Source of the DNA: Streptomyces cellulosae | GTDB lineage: Bacteria > Actinomycetota > Actinomycetes > Streptomycetales > Streptomycetaceae | Reading direction: 5' to 3' | Assembly (NCBI RefSeq): GCF_000721105.1 | Contig: NZ_JOEV01000076.1 | Location: 1 to 21,575, forward strand | DNA length: 21,575 nt | Shown here: positions 1 through 6,275 of the stretch, piece by piece | How the letters are laid out: every line of letters starts with the position of its first letter | How positions within the stretch are numbered: the first letter of the stretch is position 1 | Program-made: the position numbers and the translations under genes | The notes under the pieces: generated by a model | What the model was told of the DNA's origin: nothing | The model's input: the letters and a program-made list of their open reading frames with translations, nothing else | Database searches by the model: none

Positions 1-2
1 CC

Positions 3-1295
3 TCACCCCCCGGTGCTCCAGGCGCCCCGGGCGCCCCCGGCATGCCCCGGGGCGCCGCCGCACCCCCGGCCCCGCCGCAGCCGATGCCTCCTGGCGCCGT
101 GCCTCCCGGCACGATGCCTGCGCGCGGAGCCATGCCTCCCGGCGCCCCGCCTGGCGGCATGCCCCCCGGCGCGGCGATGCCGCCTCCGGGCACCATGCCG
201 CCGCCCCCGCCGCCCGGGGCCATGCCGCCGCCCGGGGCCATGCCTCCGCCGGGCGCCATGCCCCCGCCTCCCCCGCCCGGTGCAGCGCGCCAGCCCTCGT
301 ACGGCTATCCGCAGCAGGGGCAGCCGACCGTCGGCCCCGGCTATCAGGCCGTGTTGCGCTACCGCGCGCAGGACGGGTCGGAGCAGCAGCTGATCCGGCG
401 TTCGGCACCGGGGACGCCGCACCCGGAATGGCAGATCTTCCACGAGCTGCGGGCGATGAACGTGCCGCCGGATCAGGTCCTGGAGCTGCACACGGAGTTG
501 GAGTCGTGTGAGCTGCCGGGCGCGTACTGCGCGCGGATGATCCGGGAGCAGTGGCCGCAGGCCCGCATCGCGAGCATCGCCCCGTACGGCACGGATCACG
601 CGAGCCGGCAACAGGGCATGCACCAACTACTCGCGCACCAGGGCGAGTTGCACCAGGTGGCGGACGGTCCCGCCCGGCCCGCTCCGGTACGGGCGCCGCT
701 CCCGCAGGTGCAGCCCGCGCCGCCGATCCCGCCGGAGGGCGTGGCGCAGGAGCTGGCGGGCGCCTTCGGGCCGGGGATCTTCCGGTTCGAGCAGGCGGCG
801 GTGTCCCGGCAGGGCGTGCCGCCGGTGGTGGCGCACTCGCTGGTGGTGGCGGGGCTGCCGATGGACATGGGCCCGTTCTTCTGGGCGCAGGCCCAGCCGG
901 GACGGCCCGTGCCGACGCTGGCGGAACTGGCGGCCGAGCGCGGGGTGCAGCCGGCTCCGGACGCGGGCTCGTACCTCGTCATGGGCAGCGATTTCGGCAA
1001 GGCGGTCTGTGTGCAGTACGGCACCGCGAACATCGTGGCGGTGCCGGTGGAGGCGGGGCCGGGCGGTGGGTCCGTACCGCCGCAGTTCGTGAACACGGGG
1101 CTGCCCGAGTTCCAGCGGTGCCTGGCGCTGCTGGGTCGGATGTGGCGGCTCCGGTTCGGGCTGAACCAGGAGCAGGCCGGCCGGTGGACCGTGGACTTCC
1201 AGGTCCAGTTGGCCTCCCTCGATCCGGCGGCGCTCGGTTCGCCGGAGAGCTGGTGGTCGGTGCTGCTGGAGCAGATGTGGGACGGGTTGTTGTGA
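3..1295 (+). CDS. Deaminase-like / SUKH-4 immunity-domain fusion protein, 5' partial
   Basis: The reading frame is open to the window edge, so the true start lies upstream. At least 430 residues are visible. The first ~95 are a Pro/Gly/Met-rich low-complexity tract. Next (about nt 340-650) comes a segment resembling the XOO_2897-type nucleic acid/nucleotide deaminases of polymorphic toxin systems. The segment TELESCELPGAYC (nt 492-530) matches the family pattern TELxPCxLPGxYC, with two candidate zinc-ligand Cys (nt 507 and 528) and Glu at nt 495; the usual Pro before the first Cys is Ser here. From about nt 760 to the stop is a domain like SUKH-4 (SMI1/KNR4 superfamily) immunity proteins, including the YLVMGSDFG strand and the FVNTGLPEFQRCLALLG helix. 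Family knowledge says SUKH proteins neutralise secreted nuclease or deaminase toxins. A deaminase and a SUKH domain in one chain suggest a self-contained or sensor-like protein, which is inference. No toxin gene is visible next to it. A strong hairpin terminator follows. The SUKH call is firmer than the deaminase call. Confidence 0.65.
   Translation, partial: SPPGAPGAPGAPGMPRGAAAPPAPPQPMPPGAVPPGTMPARGAMPPGAPPGGMPPGAAMPPPGTMPPPPPPGAMPPPGAMPPPGAMPPPPPPGAARQPSYGYPQQGQPTVGPGYQAVLRYRAQDGSEQQLIRRSAPGTPHPEWQIFHELRAMNVPPDQVLELHTELESCELPGAYCARMIREQWPQARIASIAPYGTDHASRQQGMHQLLAHQGELHQVADGPARPAPVRAPLPQVQPAPPIPPEGVAQELAGAFGPGIFRFEQAAVSRQGVPPVVAHSLVVAGLPMDMGPFFWAQAQPGRPVPTLAELAAERGVQPAPDAGSYLVMGSDFGKAVCVQYGTANIVAVPVEAGPGGGSVPPQFVNTGLPEFQRCLALLGRMWRLRFGLNQEQAGRWTVDFQVQLASLDPAALGSPESWWSVLLEQMWDGLL
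100..290 (+). repeat. Pro-Gly-Met codon repeat tract (GAMPPP units)
   Basis: In-frame degenerate repeats encode PPG(A/T/G)MPP-type units inside the preceding gene. The clearest copies are tandem 18-bp units starting at nt 216 and 234 that encode GAMPPP. Similar Pro-Gly codons continue upstream to the window edge. The translation is an extended, probably disordered, polyproline/collagen-like linker. Methionine recurring at nearly every unit is unusual for a simple proline linker. Confidence 0.8.
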
Positions 1296-1340
1296 CGTCC
1301 CGCCCCTGATGTCCCACACCTGACGCGCCACGCGTGAGAG

Positions 1341-1376
1341 AGGGCCGGACCCGGTCGCGAGATCGGGTCCGGCCCT
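1341..1376 (+). terminator. Hairpin terminator after the SUKH-4 gene
   Basis: A perfect 13-bp inverted repeat (AGGGCCGGACCCG at 1341-1353, its complement at 1364-1376) with a 10-nt loop lies 46 nt after the stop codon. There is no long U tract, which is usual for Streptomyces intrinsic terminators. It insulates the next gene. Confidence 0.85.
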
Positions 1377-1457
1377 TCGCGTTTGCGGTGAGGCTCCTTG
1401 CGCGCGGGCAGGGCCGTGACCCGCGTCCGGAGTGTCGAGTTATGAGCACTTACGTCC

Positions 1458-1472
1458 GATACATCAAGATGT
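1458..1472 (+). promoter_or_regulatory. AT-rich promoter-like element with ACATC-aa-GATGT dyad
   Basis: Between the terminator and the coiled-coil gene is a short AT-richer stretch. It contains a GATACAT -10-like element (1458-1464) overlapping a perfect 5-bp dyad, ACATC (1461-1465) and GATGT (1468-1472). It is placed to drive the gene starting at 1520 with a leader of about 50 nt, and the dyad could be an operator. No convincing -35 was found, so this is tentative. Confidence 0.3.
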
Positions 1473-1519
1473 GCGCGAAATCATCATGTCGCATCCGTTC
1501 GGCGGAGAGGGGCTCCAGG

Positions 1520-2407
1520 ATGAGCAGCGCATCGATGTCGCCACATGGGTTCGTGGCCGTACGAGGGCGCGGCTACCGTCCCGAACAGGTCGACGCGTAC
1601 GCGCGTGCCCTCTCCCGGGACCGGGACGCGGCCTGGGAACGGGCCGCCCGGCTGACCGTGCTGGCCAAGGAGATGGAGGCGGAGGCGGCCCGGATGCGGG
1701 AGGCCGTGGCGGCGCTCGCCCCGCAGACGTACGAGGCCCTCGGGGAGGGGGCGCGGCGGCTGTTCGAGCTCGGGCAGGAGGAGGCGCGGGCCGTGCGGGA
1801 CGGCGCGCGGCATGAGGCGCAGCGCCTCGTGGAGGAGGCGCGGGCGCGCGCGGACGGCGTGCGCGAGGCCGCACACGCGGACGCCGACGCCGTACGCGCC
1901 GAGGCCGAGGAACACGCCCGGCAGCGACTGCTCGCGGCGCGCGCCGAGGCCGACGAGATCCGCATCGGCGCCCGGCGCGAGGTGAAGGAGGGGCGCGGAG
2001 AGGCGCTCGCGCCGTTGCGCGAGGTACGTCAGCGCACCACCGGGATGCTCACCGACCAGGCCGAGGAGCACGCCGAACGGTGGGCCGTGGCGGAGCAGGA
2101 GGCGGAGGAGGCGGCGGCAGCGCTGGACGCGCAGAACGCGCAGCGGATGGCCCGGGCCGAGACCGAGCTGTCCGAGGCGAAGCAGGCGTTCGCCGACGCG
2201 GAGGTGGGATCGCGGCGGCTGCAGGAGGAGGCGCGAGCGCGGGCGGCCGAGATGCTCGCGGCGGCCCGGGTCGAGGAGGAGCGGATCGCCCGGGAGACGG
2301 AGCGGGTACTGCGCGAGCACGGGGAACAGTGGGACGACGTACGGGCCCAGCTCGACCAGGTACGCAGCAGCCTGACGGCGCTGACGGGGAGGGCGACCAT
2401 GGAGTGA
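1520..2407 (+). CDS. DivIVA/FilP-like coiled-coil protein ('cellulose-binding protein' family)
   Basis: The product is 295 residues. The short N-terminal segment GFVAVRGRGYRPEQVDAYARAL (residues ~10-31) is the DivIVA-like head shared by Streptomyces proteins that databases call cellulose-binding proteins. The rest (about 35-290) is a nearly continuous Ala/Glu/Arg-rich coiled coil with heptad spacing and no membrane segment or signal peptide. The family name is historical. Relatives such as FilP and Scy are cytoskeletal proteins acting at hyphal tips, so a structural role in polar growth or cell shape is the best inference. The ATG at 1520 was chosen because GGAGAGG (1504-1510) sits 9 nt upstream and the conserved head begins right after it; the frame is open further upstream across the terminator, which cannot be coding. 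It converges on the GNAT gene. Confidence 0.8.
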   Translation: MSSASMSPHGFVAVRGRGYRPEQVDAYARALSRDRDAAWERAARLTVLAKEMEAEAARMREAVAALAPQTYEALGEGARRLFELGQEEARAVRDGARHEAQRLVEEARARADGVREAAHADADAVRAEAEEHARQRLLAARAEADEIRIGARREVKEGRGEALAPLREVRQRTTGMLTDQAEEHAERWAVAEQEAEEAAAALDAQNAQRMARAETELSEAKQAFADAEVGSRRLQEEARARAAEMLAAARVEEERIARETERVLREHGEQWDDVRAQLDQVRSSLTALTGRATME

Positions 2408-2410
2408 GAA

Positions 2411-2498
2411 GCGCACCGGCACACCACCGCACCGGCACACCGGCACACCAGCGCACCAGCGCACCGGCACACCAGCGCACCGCAGCACCAGCGCACCG
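2411..2498. repeat. Degenerate 8-bp tandem repeat (GCRCACCR) between convergent genes
   Basis: About eleven consecutive units of the form GCGCACCG, GCACACCG, GCACACCA or GCGCACCA fill the gap directly after the coiled-coil gene. One unit carries a 2-bp insertion and one lacks 2 bp. The tract is purine-poor on the + strand and non-coding. It resembles a variable-number tandem repeat produced by slippage. Confidence 0.8.
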
Positions 2499-2516
2499 AG
2501 CCGGCTGAGACCGGCT
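2499..2516. terminator. Short hairpin between convergent genes
   Basis: AGCCGG (2499-2504) and CCGGCT (2511-2516) form a 6-bp stem with a 6-nt loop, in the gap where the coiled-coil gene and the acetyltransferase converge. It could terminate in both directions. The stem is short, so confidence is moderate. Confidence 0.45.
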
Positions 2517-2537
2517 GCCCGCCCCGGTGATGGCCGG

Positions 2538-3035
2538 TCAGTCCCCGTACTCTCCGAGCCGTGCGCGCCGGTAGCGGACACCCGGGTGGCCGTTGAGGGT
2601 GAGGGTTCCGGTCTCGGTGAAGCCGTTGCGTTCCAGGACGGTCCGGGACGCCCGGTTGTCGAGGGTGGTCCTCGCGGTGAGCGCGACCAGGCCGTACGTC
2701 GTCCCGGCCAGCCGGCACATCTGCCGGACCGCCGCCGTCGCCAGGCCCCGTCCGGTAGCCGACTCGCCGATGCGGTACCCGAGTTCGGCGGAGCCCTGCG
2801 CGACGTCCACCAGGTTGATCCGGCCGATCAGCTCGCCCTCCTCGTCCAGGAGGACGTGGAAGTGGCACGCACCGGTGTCCTGTTCGGCGAGGAGCGCCTG
2901 GTGGCGGGCGGCGAACTCGGTGAAGTACGCGTCCCCGCGATCTGGGATGGAGCGTGCGAAGTAGGCTCGGTTGGCCTGTTCGAAGGCGAACAACGCGTCC
3001 GCGTAATCGGCCCGCCGGCGTTCCAGGATCGGCAT
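2538..3035 (-). CDS. GNAT-family N-acetyltransferase (RimJ/RimL-like)
   Basis: The product is 165 residues, a normal length for single-domain GNAT proteins of the Acetyltransf_3 type. These transfer acetyl from acetyl-CoA to an amine, often on a protein N-terminus or a small molecule. The acetyl-CoA-binding motif A is visible as ELGYRIGESATGRGLATAAV (residues ~84-103), where ATGRGLA forms the pyrophosphate loop. The C-terminal motif is N-x-A-S-x-x-V-L-E-R-N-G-F (about 127-139). There is no signal peptide, so it is cytosolic; the substrate cannot be predicted. The ATG at 3035 has no Shine-Dalgarno, but a TACCCT -10-like hexamer lies 6 nt before it, which suggests a leaderless message. It is divergent from the esterase at 3205. 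Confidence 0.85.
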   Translation of the reverse strand: MPILERRRADYADALFAFEQANRAYFARSIPDRGDAYFTEFAARHQALLAEQDTGACHFHVLLDEEGELIGRINLVDVAQGSAELGYRIGESATGRGLATAAVRQMCRLAGTTYGLVALTARTTLDNRASRTVLERNGFTETGTLTLNGHPGVRYRRARLGEYGD

Positions 3036-3041
3036 GGGGTC

Positions 3042-3047
3042 AGGGTA
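3042..3047 (-). promoter_or_regulatory. -10 element for a leaderless GNAT transcript
   Basis: On the minus strand TACCCT matches TANNNT and ends 6 nt before the ATG at 3035. That places the expected transcription start at or near the start codon. No recognisable -35 was seen. Confidence 0.45.
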
Positions 3048-3084
3048 CGCACGGGCGCGGAGTCCGGGCGCGCCTCACCTCCTG

Positions 3085-3156
3085 TGACGAGGGGCCCGTA
3101 GTCCCAAGGCCCCTCGTCATGCGGCCCGTGGTCCTACGGGACCCCCTCGTCATGCG
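3085..3156. promoter_or_regulatory. Three CCCCTCGTCA elements between divergent genes
   Basis: A 12-bp inverted repeat (TGACGAGGGGCC at 3085-3096, its complement at 3108-3119) is followed by a second copy of the right arm. The 14-mer CCCCTCGTCATGCG occurs at 3110-3123 and again at 3143-3156, exactly 33 bp or about three helical turns apart. Together there are three copies of the same 10-mer, one inverted, in the gap between the GNAT and esterase promoters. This could be a shared operator. The inverted pair alone could also be a terminator-like hairpin. Confidence 0.5.
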
Positions 3157-3191
3157 ACTGAGGGTGGACGTAAGGCCGCTGCCCCGCGGCC

Positions 3192-3197
3192 TACCGT
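3192..3197 (+). promoter_or_regulatory. -10 element for a leaderless esterase transcript
   Basis: TACCGT (TANNNT type) ends 7 nt before the ATG at 3205. No Shine-Dalgarno lies between them, which fits transcription starting at or near the A of the start codon. A TGGACG at 3165-3170 is 21 nt upstream, too far for a standard -35. Confidence 0.45.
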
Positions 3198-3204
3198 CCT
3201 CGGT

Positions 3205-4407
3205 ATGAAGAGATCACGCCGCTTAGCCATGGCCGCGTCCGCCGTCCTCGCGTGCACCTTGACCCTGCCGGTCGCGAGCACGTCCGTCGCCGCCGCCTCC
3301 GCCGTGCCCTCGTCCGCGTCTTCGGCGGCCTCCGGGGCGGAGCCGGTCTCCGGGCCCGCCTCGCGCTCCGCCTCCGCCGTGCTCCCGCGCCCCACCGGCC
3401 CGCACGCCGTCGGCCGCGACACGCTCCACCTCGTCGACACCGGCCGCCGGGATCCCTGGGTGCCCTCCGCCGGCCCGCGACAGCTGATGGTGTCGATGTA
3501 CTACCCGGCCCGCCCGGGAACGGGCGCCGCGAGGGCCCCGTACATGACCACCGAGGAGGCCCGTCTGCTGCTGCGGCTGCGGGCTCCGGAGGCCACCGTC
3601 GCGCCCGAGGTGATCAGCGGGGTCCGCACCTGGTCGCACACCGACGCGCGCCCACTGCACGGCCGCTACCCGCTCCTGGTGCTCTCGCCCGGGTTCACGT
3701 TCCCGCGCGCCACGCTCACCGGTCTCGCCGAGGACCTGGCCGGCCGGGGATACGTCGTCGCGCTGGTCGACCACCCGTACGAGAACGCGGGAACGACCCT
3801 CCCCGACGGCACGACCCTGCCGTGCGCCATCTGCGACGAGTTCCCGGAGGGCGGGCCCGCGACCGTCGCCGCGAGCCGGGCCGTGGACCTCTCCTTCGTG
3901 CTCGACCGGCTGACGGGACGTCATCCGGCCTGGCGGTACGCCCGGATGATCGACCCTCGGCGGATCGGCATGGGCGGGCACTCCATCGGGGGTGCCGCCA
4001 CCGCCGCGACCATGGCCGCCGACGCGCGCGTGAGGGCCGGGATGAACATGGACGGCACCTTCTTCGTGCCTGTCCCGGACAGCGGCCTGGGCGGCCGCCC
4101 CTTCCTCATGCTCGGCGCGACGGAGCGGACCGGCGACCTGACCTGGGACCGGACATGGGCCCAACTGGACGGCTGGAAGCGCTGGCTGACGGTCTCCGGA
4201 GCGGACCACGGCTCCTTCACCGACGTACCCCTGCTCGCGGAGCTGGCCGGCATCCCCGACACCGCGCCGCTCCCCTTCGAGCGCGGAGAGACCCTCACGC
4301 GCGCGTACGTCGCCGCTTTCTTCGACCGGCACCTCAAGGGGCTCGACCGGCCCCTGCTGGACGGCCCGTCACCGGCCAACCCCGAGGTCTCCGTACGGGT
4401 GCCCTGA
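3205..4407 (+). CDS. Secreted alpha/beta-hydrolase, PAF-acetylhydrolase-like esterase, with a TTA codon
   Basis: The product is 400 residues. It has an N-terminal signal peptide (MKRSRR, then a hydrophobic Ala/Leu/Val core to about residue 30) and a Ser/Ala-rich linker to about 58, so it is predicted extracellular. The catalytic domain has the oxyanion-side strand LLVLSPGF, the nucleophile elbow GHSIGG with Ser260, Asp283 in NMDG, and His335 in ADHGSF. This is the arrangement of platelet-activating-factor-acetylhydrolase/cutinase-like esterases that hydrolyse acyl esters; the substrate is unknown. Cysteines in LPCAICDE could form a disulfide. Codon 7 (nt 3223-3225) is TTA, read by the bldA tRNA in Streptomyces, so translation is probably tied to development. 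The first ATG was kept because it supplies the basic n-region; the ATG at 3229 would drop both the TTA and those charges. It converges on the MFS gene. Confidence 0.85.
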   Translation: MKRSRRLAMAASAVLACTLTLPVASTSVAAASAVPSSASSAASGAEPVSGPASRSASAVLPRPTGPHAVGRDTLHLVDTGRRDPWVPSAGPRQLMVSMYYPARPGTGAARAPYMTTEEARLLLRLRAPEATVAPEVISGVRTWSHTDARPLHGRYPLLVLSPGFTFPRATLTGLAEDLAGRGYVVALVDHPYENAGTTLPDGTTLPCAICDEFPEGGPATVAASRAVDLSFVLDRLTGRHPAWRYARMIDPRRIGMGGHSIGGAATAATMAADARVRAGMNMDGTFFVPVPDSGLGGRPFLMLGATERTGDLTWDRTWAQLDGWKRWLTVSGADHGSFTDVPLLAELAGIPDTAPLPFERGETLTRAYVAAFFDRHLKGLDRPLLDGPSPANPEVSVRVP

Positions 4408-4435
4408 GGACGCACTCCTTGAGTGGCCCGAGAGC

Positions 4436-4466
4436 GAGCCCCTCGATGAAGCACCTGAGAGGGCTC
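4436..4466. terminator. Imperfect hairpin between esterase and MFS genes
   Basis: GAGCCCCTC (4436-4444) pairs with GAGAGGGCTC (4457-4466) through six G/C-rich pairs plus a bulged extension. It lies in the 99-bp gap between the convergent genes and could end transcripts from either side. It shares its right arm with a tandem repeat. Confidence 0.45.
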
Positions 4467-4515
4467 CTCGCGGGTTTCACTCCTGGAGAGGGCTCCTCGG
4501 AGGACTTCACTCCTT
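4457..4515. repeat. 29-30 bp imperfect tandem duplication at the MFS gene end
   Basis: The unit at 4457-4485 is repeated at 4486-4515. The first 14 bases (GAGAGGGCTCCTCG) and the TTCACTCCT near the end are identical, and the middle differs by a few bases. The right unit includes the stop codon and last two codons of the MFS gene. This looks like a local duplication of the gene terminus into the intergenic space. Confidence 0.75.
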
Positions 4516-6000
4516 GAGCACCGGAAACCTGCGCGGCGCCAGGAACAGCAGCACCAGGAACGCCGCCGCCGCCGCGCAGGAAGCGCCCAGGTAGACGGCG
4601 TGCACCGCGTCCGCGATGGCCCGGCGGGTCGCCTCGGGCGCGGTGCCCGCGTCCAGGGCGCGCGTCACCGAGTCCAGGTCGCTCGCGCCGCCGAGCCGTG
4701 AGGCCAGTACACCGTTGGCGATCGCGCCGAAGACCGCCGCGCCGACCGTCTGCCCGGTCTGCCGGCAGAACAGCACGGACGCGGTGGTGGTACCGCGTTC
4801 CGCCCAGTCGACGGTCGACTGGACGCCGACGAGCAGCGGGAGCTGGAAGAGACCGAGCGCGGCGCCGAGCAGCAGCATCAGCAGGGTCGGCTGCCAGGCC
4901 TCGCCGGGATACGGCAGGAAGGGGAACGCGAACAGGATCAGCGTCGCCGTGCCGATGCCCAGCATGGCCGTGTTGCGAAAGCCGATGCGCCGGTACACGT
5001 GCTGGCTGAGTGCGGCCGAGACCGGCCAGCTCAGCGTCCACACGGAGAGCACGAATCCGGCGGCCACCGGTGCCAGGCCCAGCACGGACTGCGCGTACGT
5101 CGGCAGGAACACGCTCGGCGCCACCATCAGCAGGCCGAGCGCGCCGAGGGCGAGGTTGACGGCGGCGATCGGGCGCCGGCGCCACACCCACCCGGGGATG
5201 ATCGGCTCGGCGGCCCCGCGTTCGATGACGACGACCAGGCCGGCCAGTGCGACTCCCGCGGCGAACAGGGCGAGCGAGGGTCCGGACAGCCAGGGCCACG
5301 CGACCCCGCCCTGCACCAGGGCCGCGAGCAGGACGCCGCCGCACGCGAGCACGGCCAGCGCGCCCGCCCAGTCGACCCGCGCGCGGGTGGGCGCCTCCCG
5401 TTCCGGCTCGTGCAGGTACCGGGCGATCAGCCACAGCGCGAGCGCCCCGATGGGCAGGTTGACGAGGAAGATCCAGCGCCAGTCGGCGTACGTCGCCAGT
5501 ACCCCGCCCACGCCGGGTCCCGCGACGGCGGACACCGCCCACACCGTGGAGAGCTTGGACTGGATCTTCGGGCGCTCCTTGAGGGGGTACAGGTCGGCGG
5601 CGAGGGTCTGCACGGTGCCCTGCAGGGCGCCGCCGCCCAGGCCTTGCACGATCCGGAACGTGATCAGCGCGCCCATGTTCCAGGCCAGCGCGCACAGCAG
5701 GGAGCCGAGCAGGAAGAGGGCCGCGCCCGCGACCAGCACCGGCTTGCGGCCGAAGGTGTCGGCGAGCTTGCCGTAGACGGGCAGGGTGACGGTCACCGCG
5801 AGCAGATAGCCGGAGAACAGCCAGGAGAAGACGGAGAAGCCGCCGAGGTCGCCGACGATCTGCGGGACGGCCGTGGAGACGATGGTGGAGTCGAGGGCGG
5901 CCAGTGCCATCGCGAGCATCAGGGCAGCGACGACGGGACCGCGCCGGTCGGCCGAGGTGCCCTGCATGGCCTGGCGTACCGCCGGTCTCGTGTCGCCCAC
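4507..6000 (-). CDS. DHA2-family MFS multidrug exporter (EmrB/QacA type)
   Basis: The product is 497 residues, the usual size for 14-helix drug:proton antiporters that export hydrophobic or cationic drugs across the cytoplasmic membrane. Motif D1 is LDSTIVSTAVPQIVG from residue 36. Motif A is GKLADTFGRKP at 77-87. The antiporter motif C is GPGVGG at 161-166, followed by DWRWIFLVNLPIG. Hydrophobic helices continue to the C-terminus, which ends in LKE. The start is taken as GTG (codon at 5998-6000) because AAGGA lies 6 nt upstream; an in-frame ATG at 6021 would add seven residues but has no ribosome site. No adjacent regulator gene is present, although a MerR-like dyad lies about 95 bp upstream. 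The substrate is unknown. It could also export an endogenous metabolite, but no biosynthetic genes are visible. Confidence 0.9.
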   Translation of the reverse strand: MGDTRPAVRQAMQGTSADRRGPVVAALMLAMALAALDSTIVSTAVPQIVGDLGGFSVFSWLFSGYLLAVTVTLPVYGKLADTFGRKPVLVAGAALFLLGSLLCALAWNMGALITFRIVQGLGGGALQGTVQTLAADLYPLKERPKIQSKLSTVWAVSAVAGPGVGGVLATYADWRWIFLVNLPIGALALWLIARYLHEPEREAPTRARVDWAGALAVLACGGVLLAALVQGGVAWPWLSGPSLALFAAGVALAGLVVVIERGAAEPIIPGWVWRRRPIAAVNLALGALGLLMVAPSVFLPTYAQSVLGLAPVAAGFVLSVWTLSWPVSAALSQHVYRRIGFRNTAMLGIGTATLILFAFPFLPYPGEAWQPTLLMLLLGAALGLFQLPLLVGVQSTVDWAERGTTTASVLFCRQTGQTVGAAVFGAIANGVLASRLGGASDLDSVTRALDAGTAPEATRRAIADAVHAVYLGASCAAAAAFLVLLFLAPRRFPVLKE

Positions 6001-6091
6001 GCGGATTCCTTCCCCATGCATCTATCTGCCGCTGGACAGCTTCCCACCCACTCGTGGATCGCGGGAGTGCCTGTCCGGGGAGCGGGCGCGC

Positions 6092-6117
6092 TTGACCCTC
6101 ACGCCACGGAAGGGTGG
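6092..6117 (+). promoter_or_regulatory. MerR-type operator/promoter-like dyad
   Basis: A TTGACC -35 (6092-6097) overlaps a 21-bp dyad at 6095-6115. The outer arms are ACCCT and AGGGT, and seven of nine pairs per arm match. This is the layout of actinobacterial MerR-family targets, where the dyad fills a long -35/-10 spacer. The expected -10 (AGCCTG at 6118) is poor, and no MerR gene is in the window. It could act on the MFS gene (reverse direction) or on the ABC operon. Confidence 0.4.
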
Positions 6118-6159
6118 AGCCTGGGTGGGCCGGAGGGTGGAGTGGACCCTGAGAATCCC

Positions 6160-6205
6160 TCCACCTGTCGGTGGACGGCCCCTAGGGGTACCTCCGTACC
6201 AGGGG
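6160..6205. promoter_or_regulatory. Cluster of nested palindromes
   Basis: Within 46 bp there are TCCACC-tgtc-GGTGGA (6160-6175), the perfect 10-bp palindrome CCCCTAGGGG (6179-6188), and GGTAC-ctcc-GTACC (6187-6200). CCCCT (6179-6183) can also pair with AGGGG (6201-6205), enclosing the GGTAC stem. Such density suggests regulator binding or mutually exclusive RNA stems. No family can be named. Confidence 0.5.
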
Positions 6206-6275
6206 TCGGGGAGGGTTCGTACCGCCGGAGGACGAGAAGAGCCCGGGGTCGTCCTTAACCTGGCTTTACGCCGCT

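Noticed and set aside
1334..1519. Upstream extension of the coiled-coil gene
   Set aside because: It would translate through the strong terminator hairpin at 1341-1376; the ATG at 1520 has a good ribosome site and precedes the conserved head.
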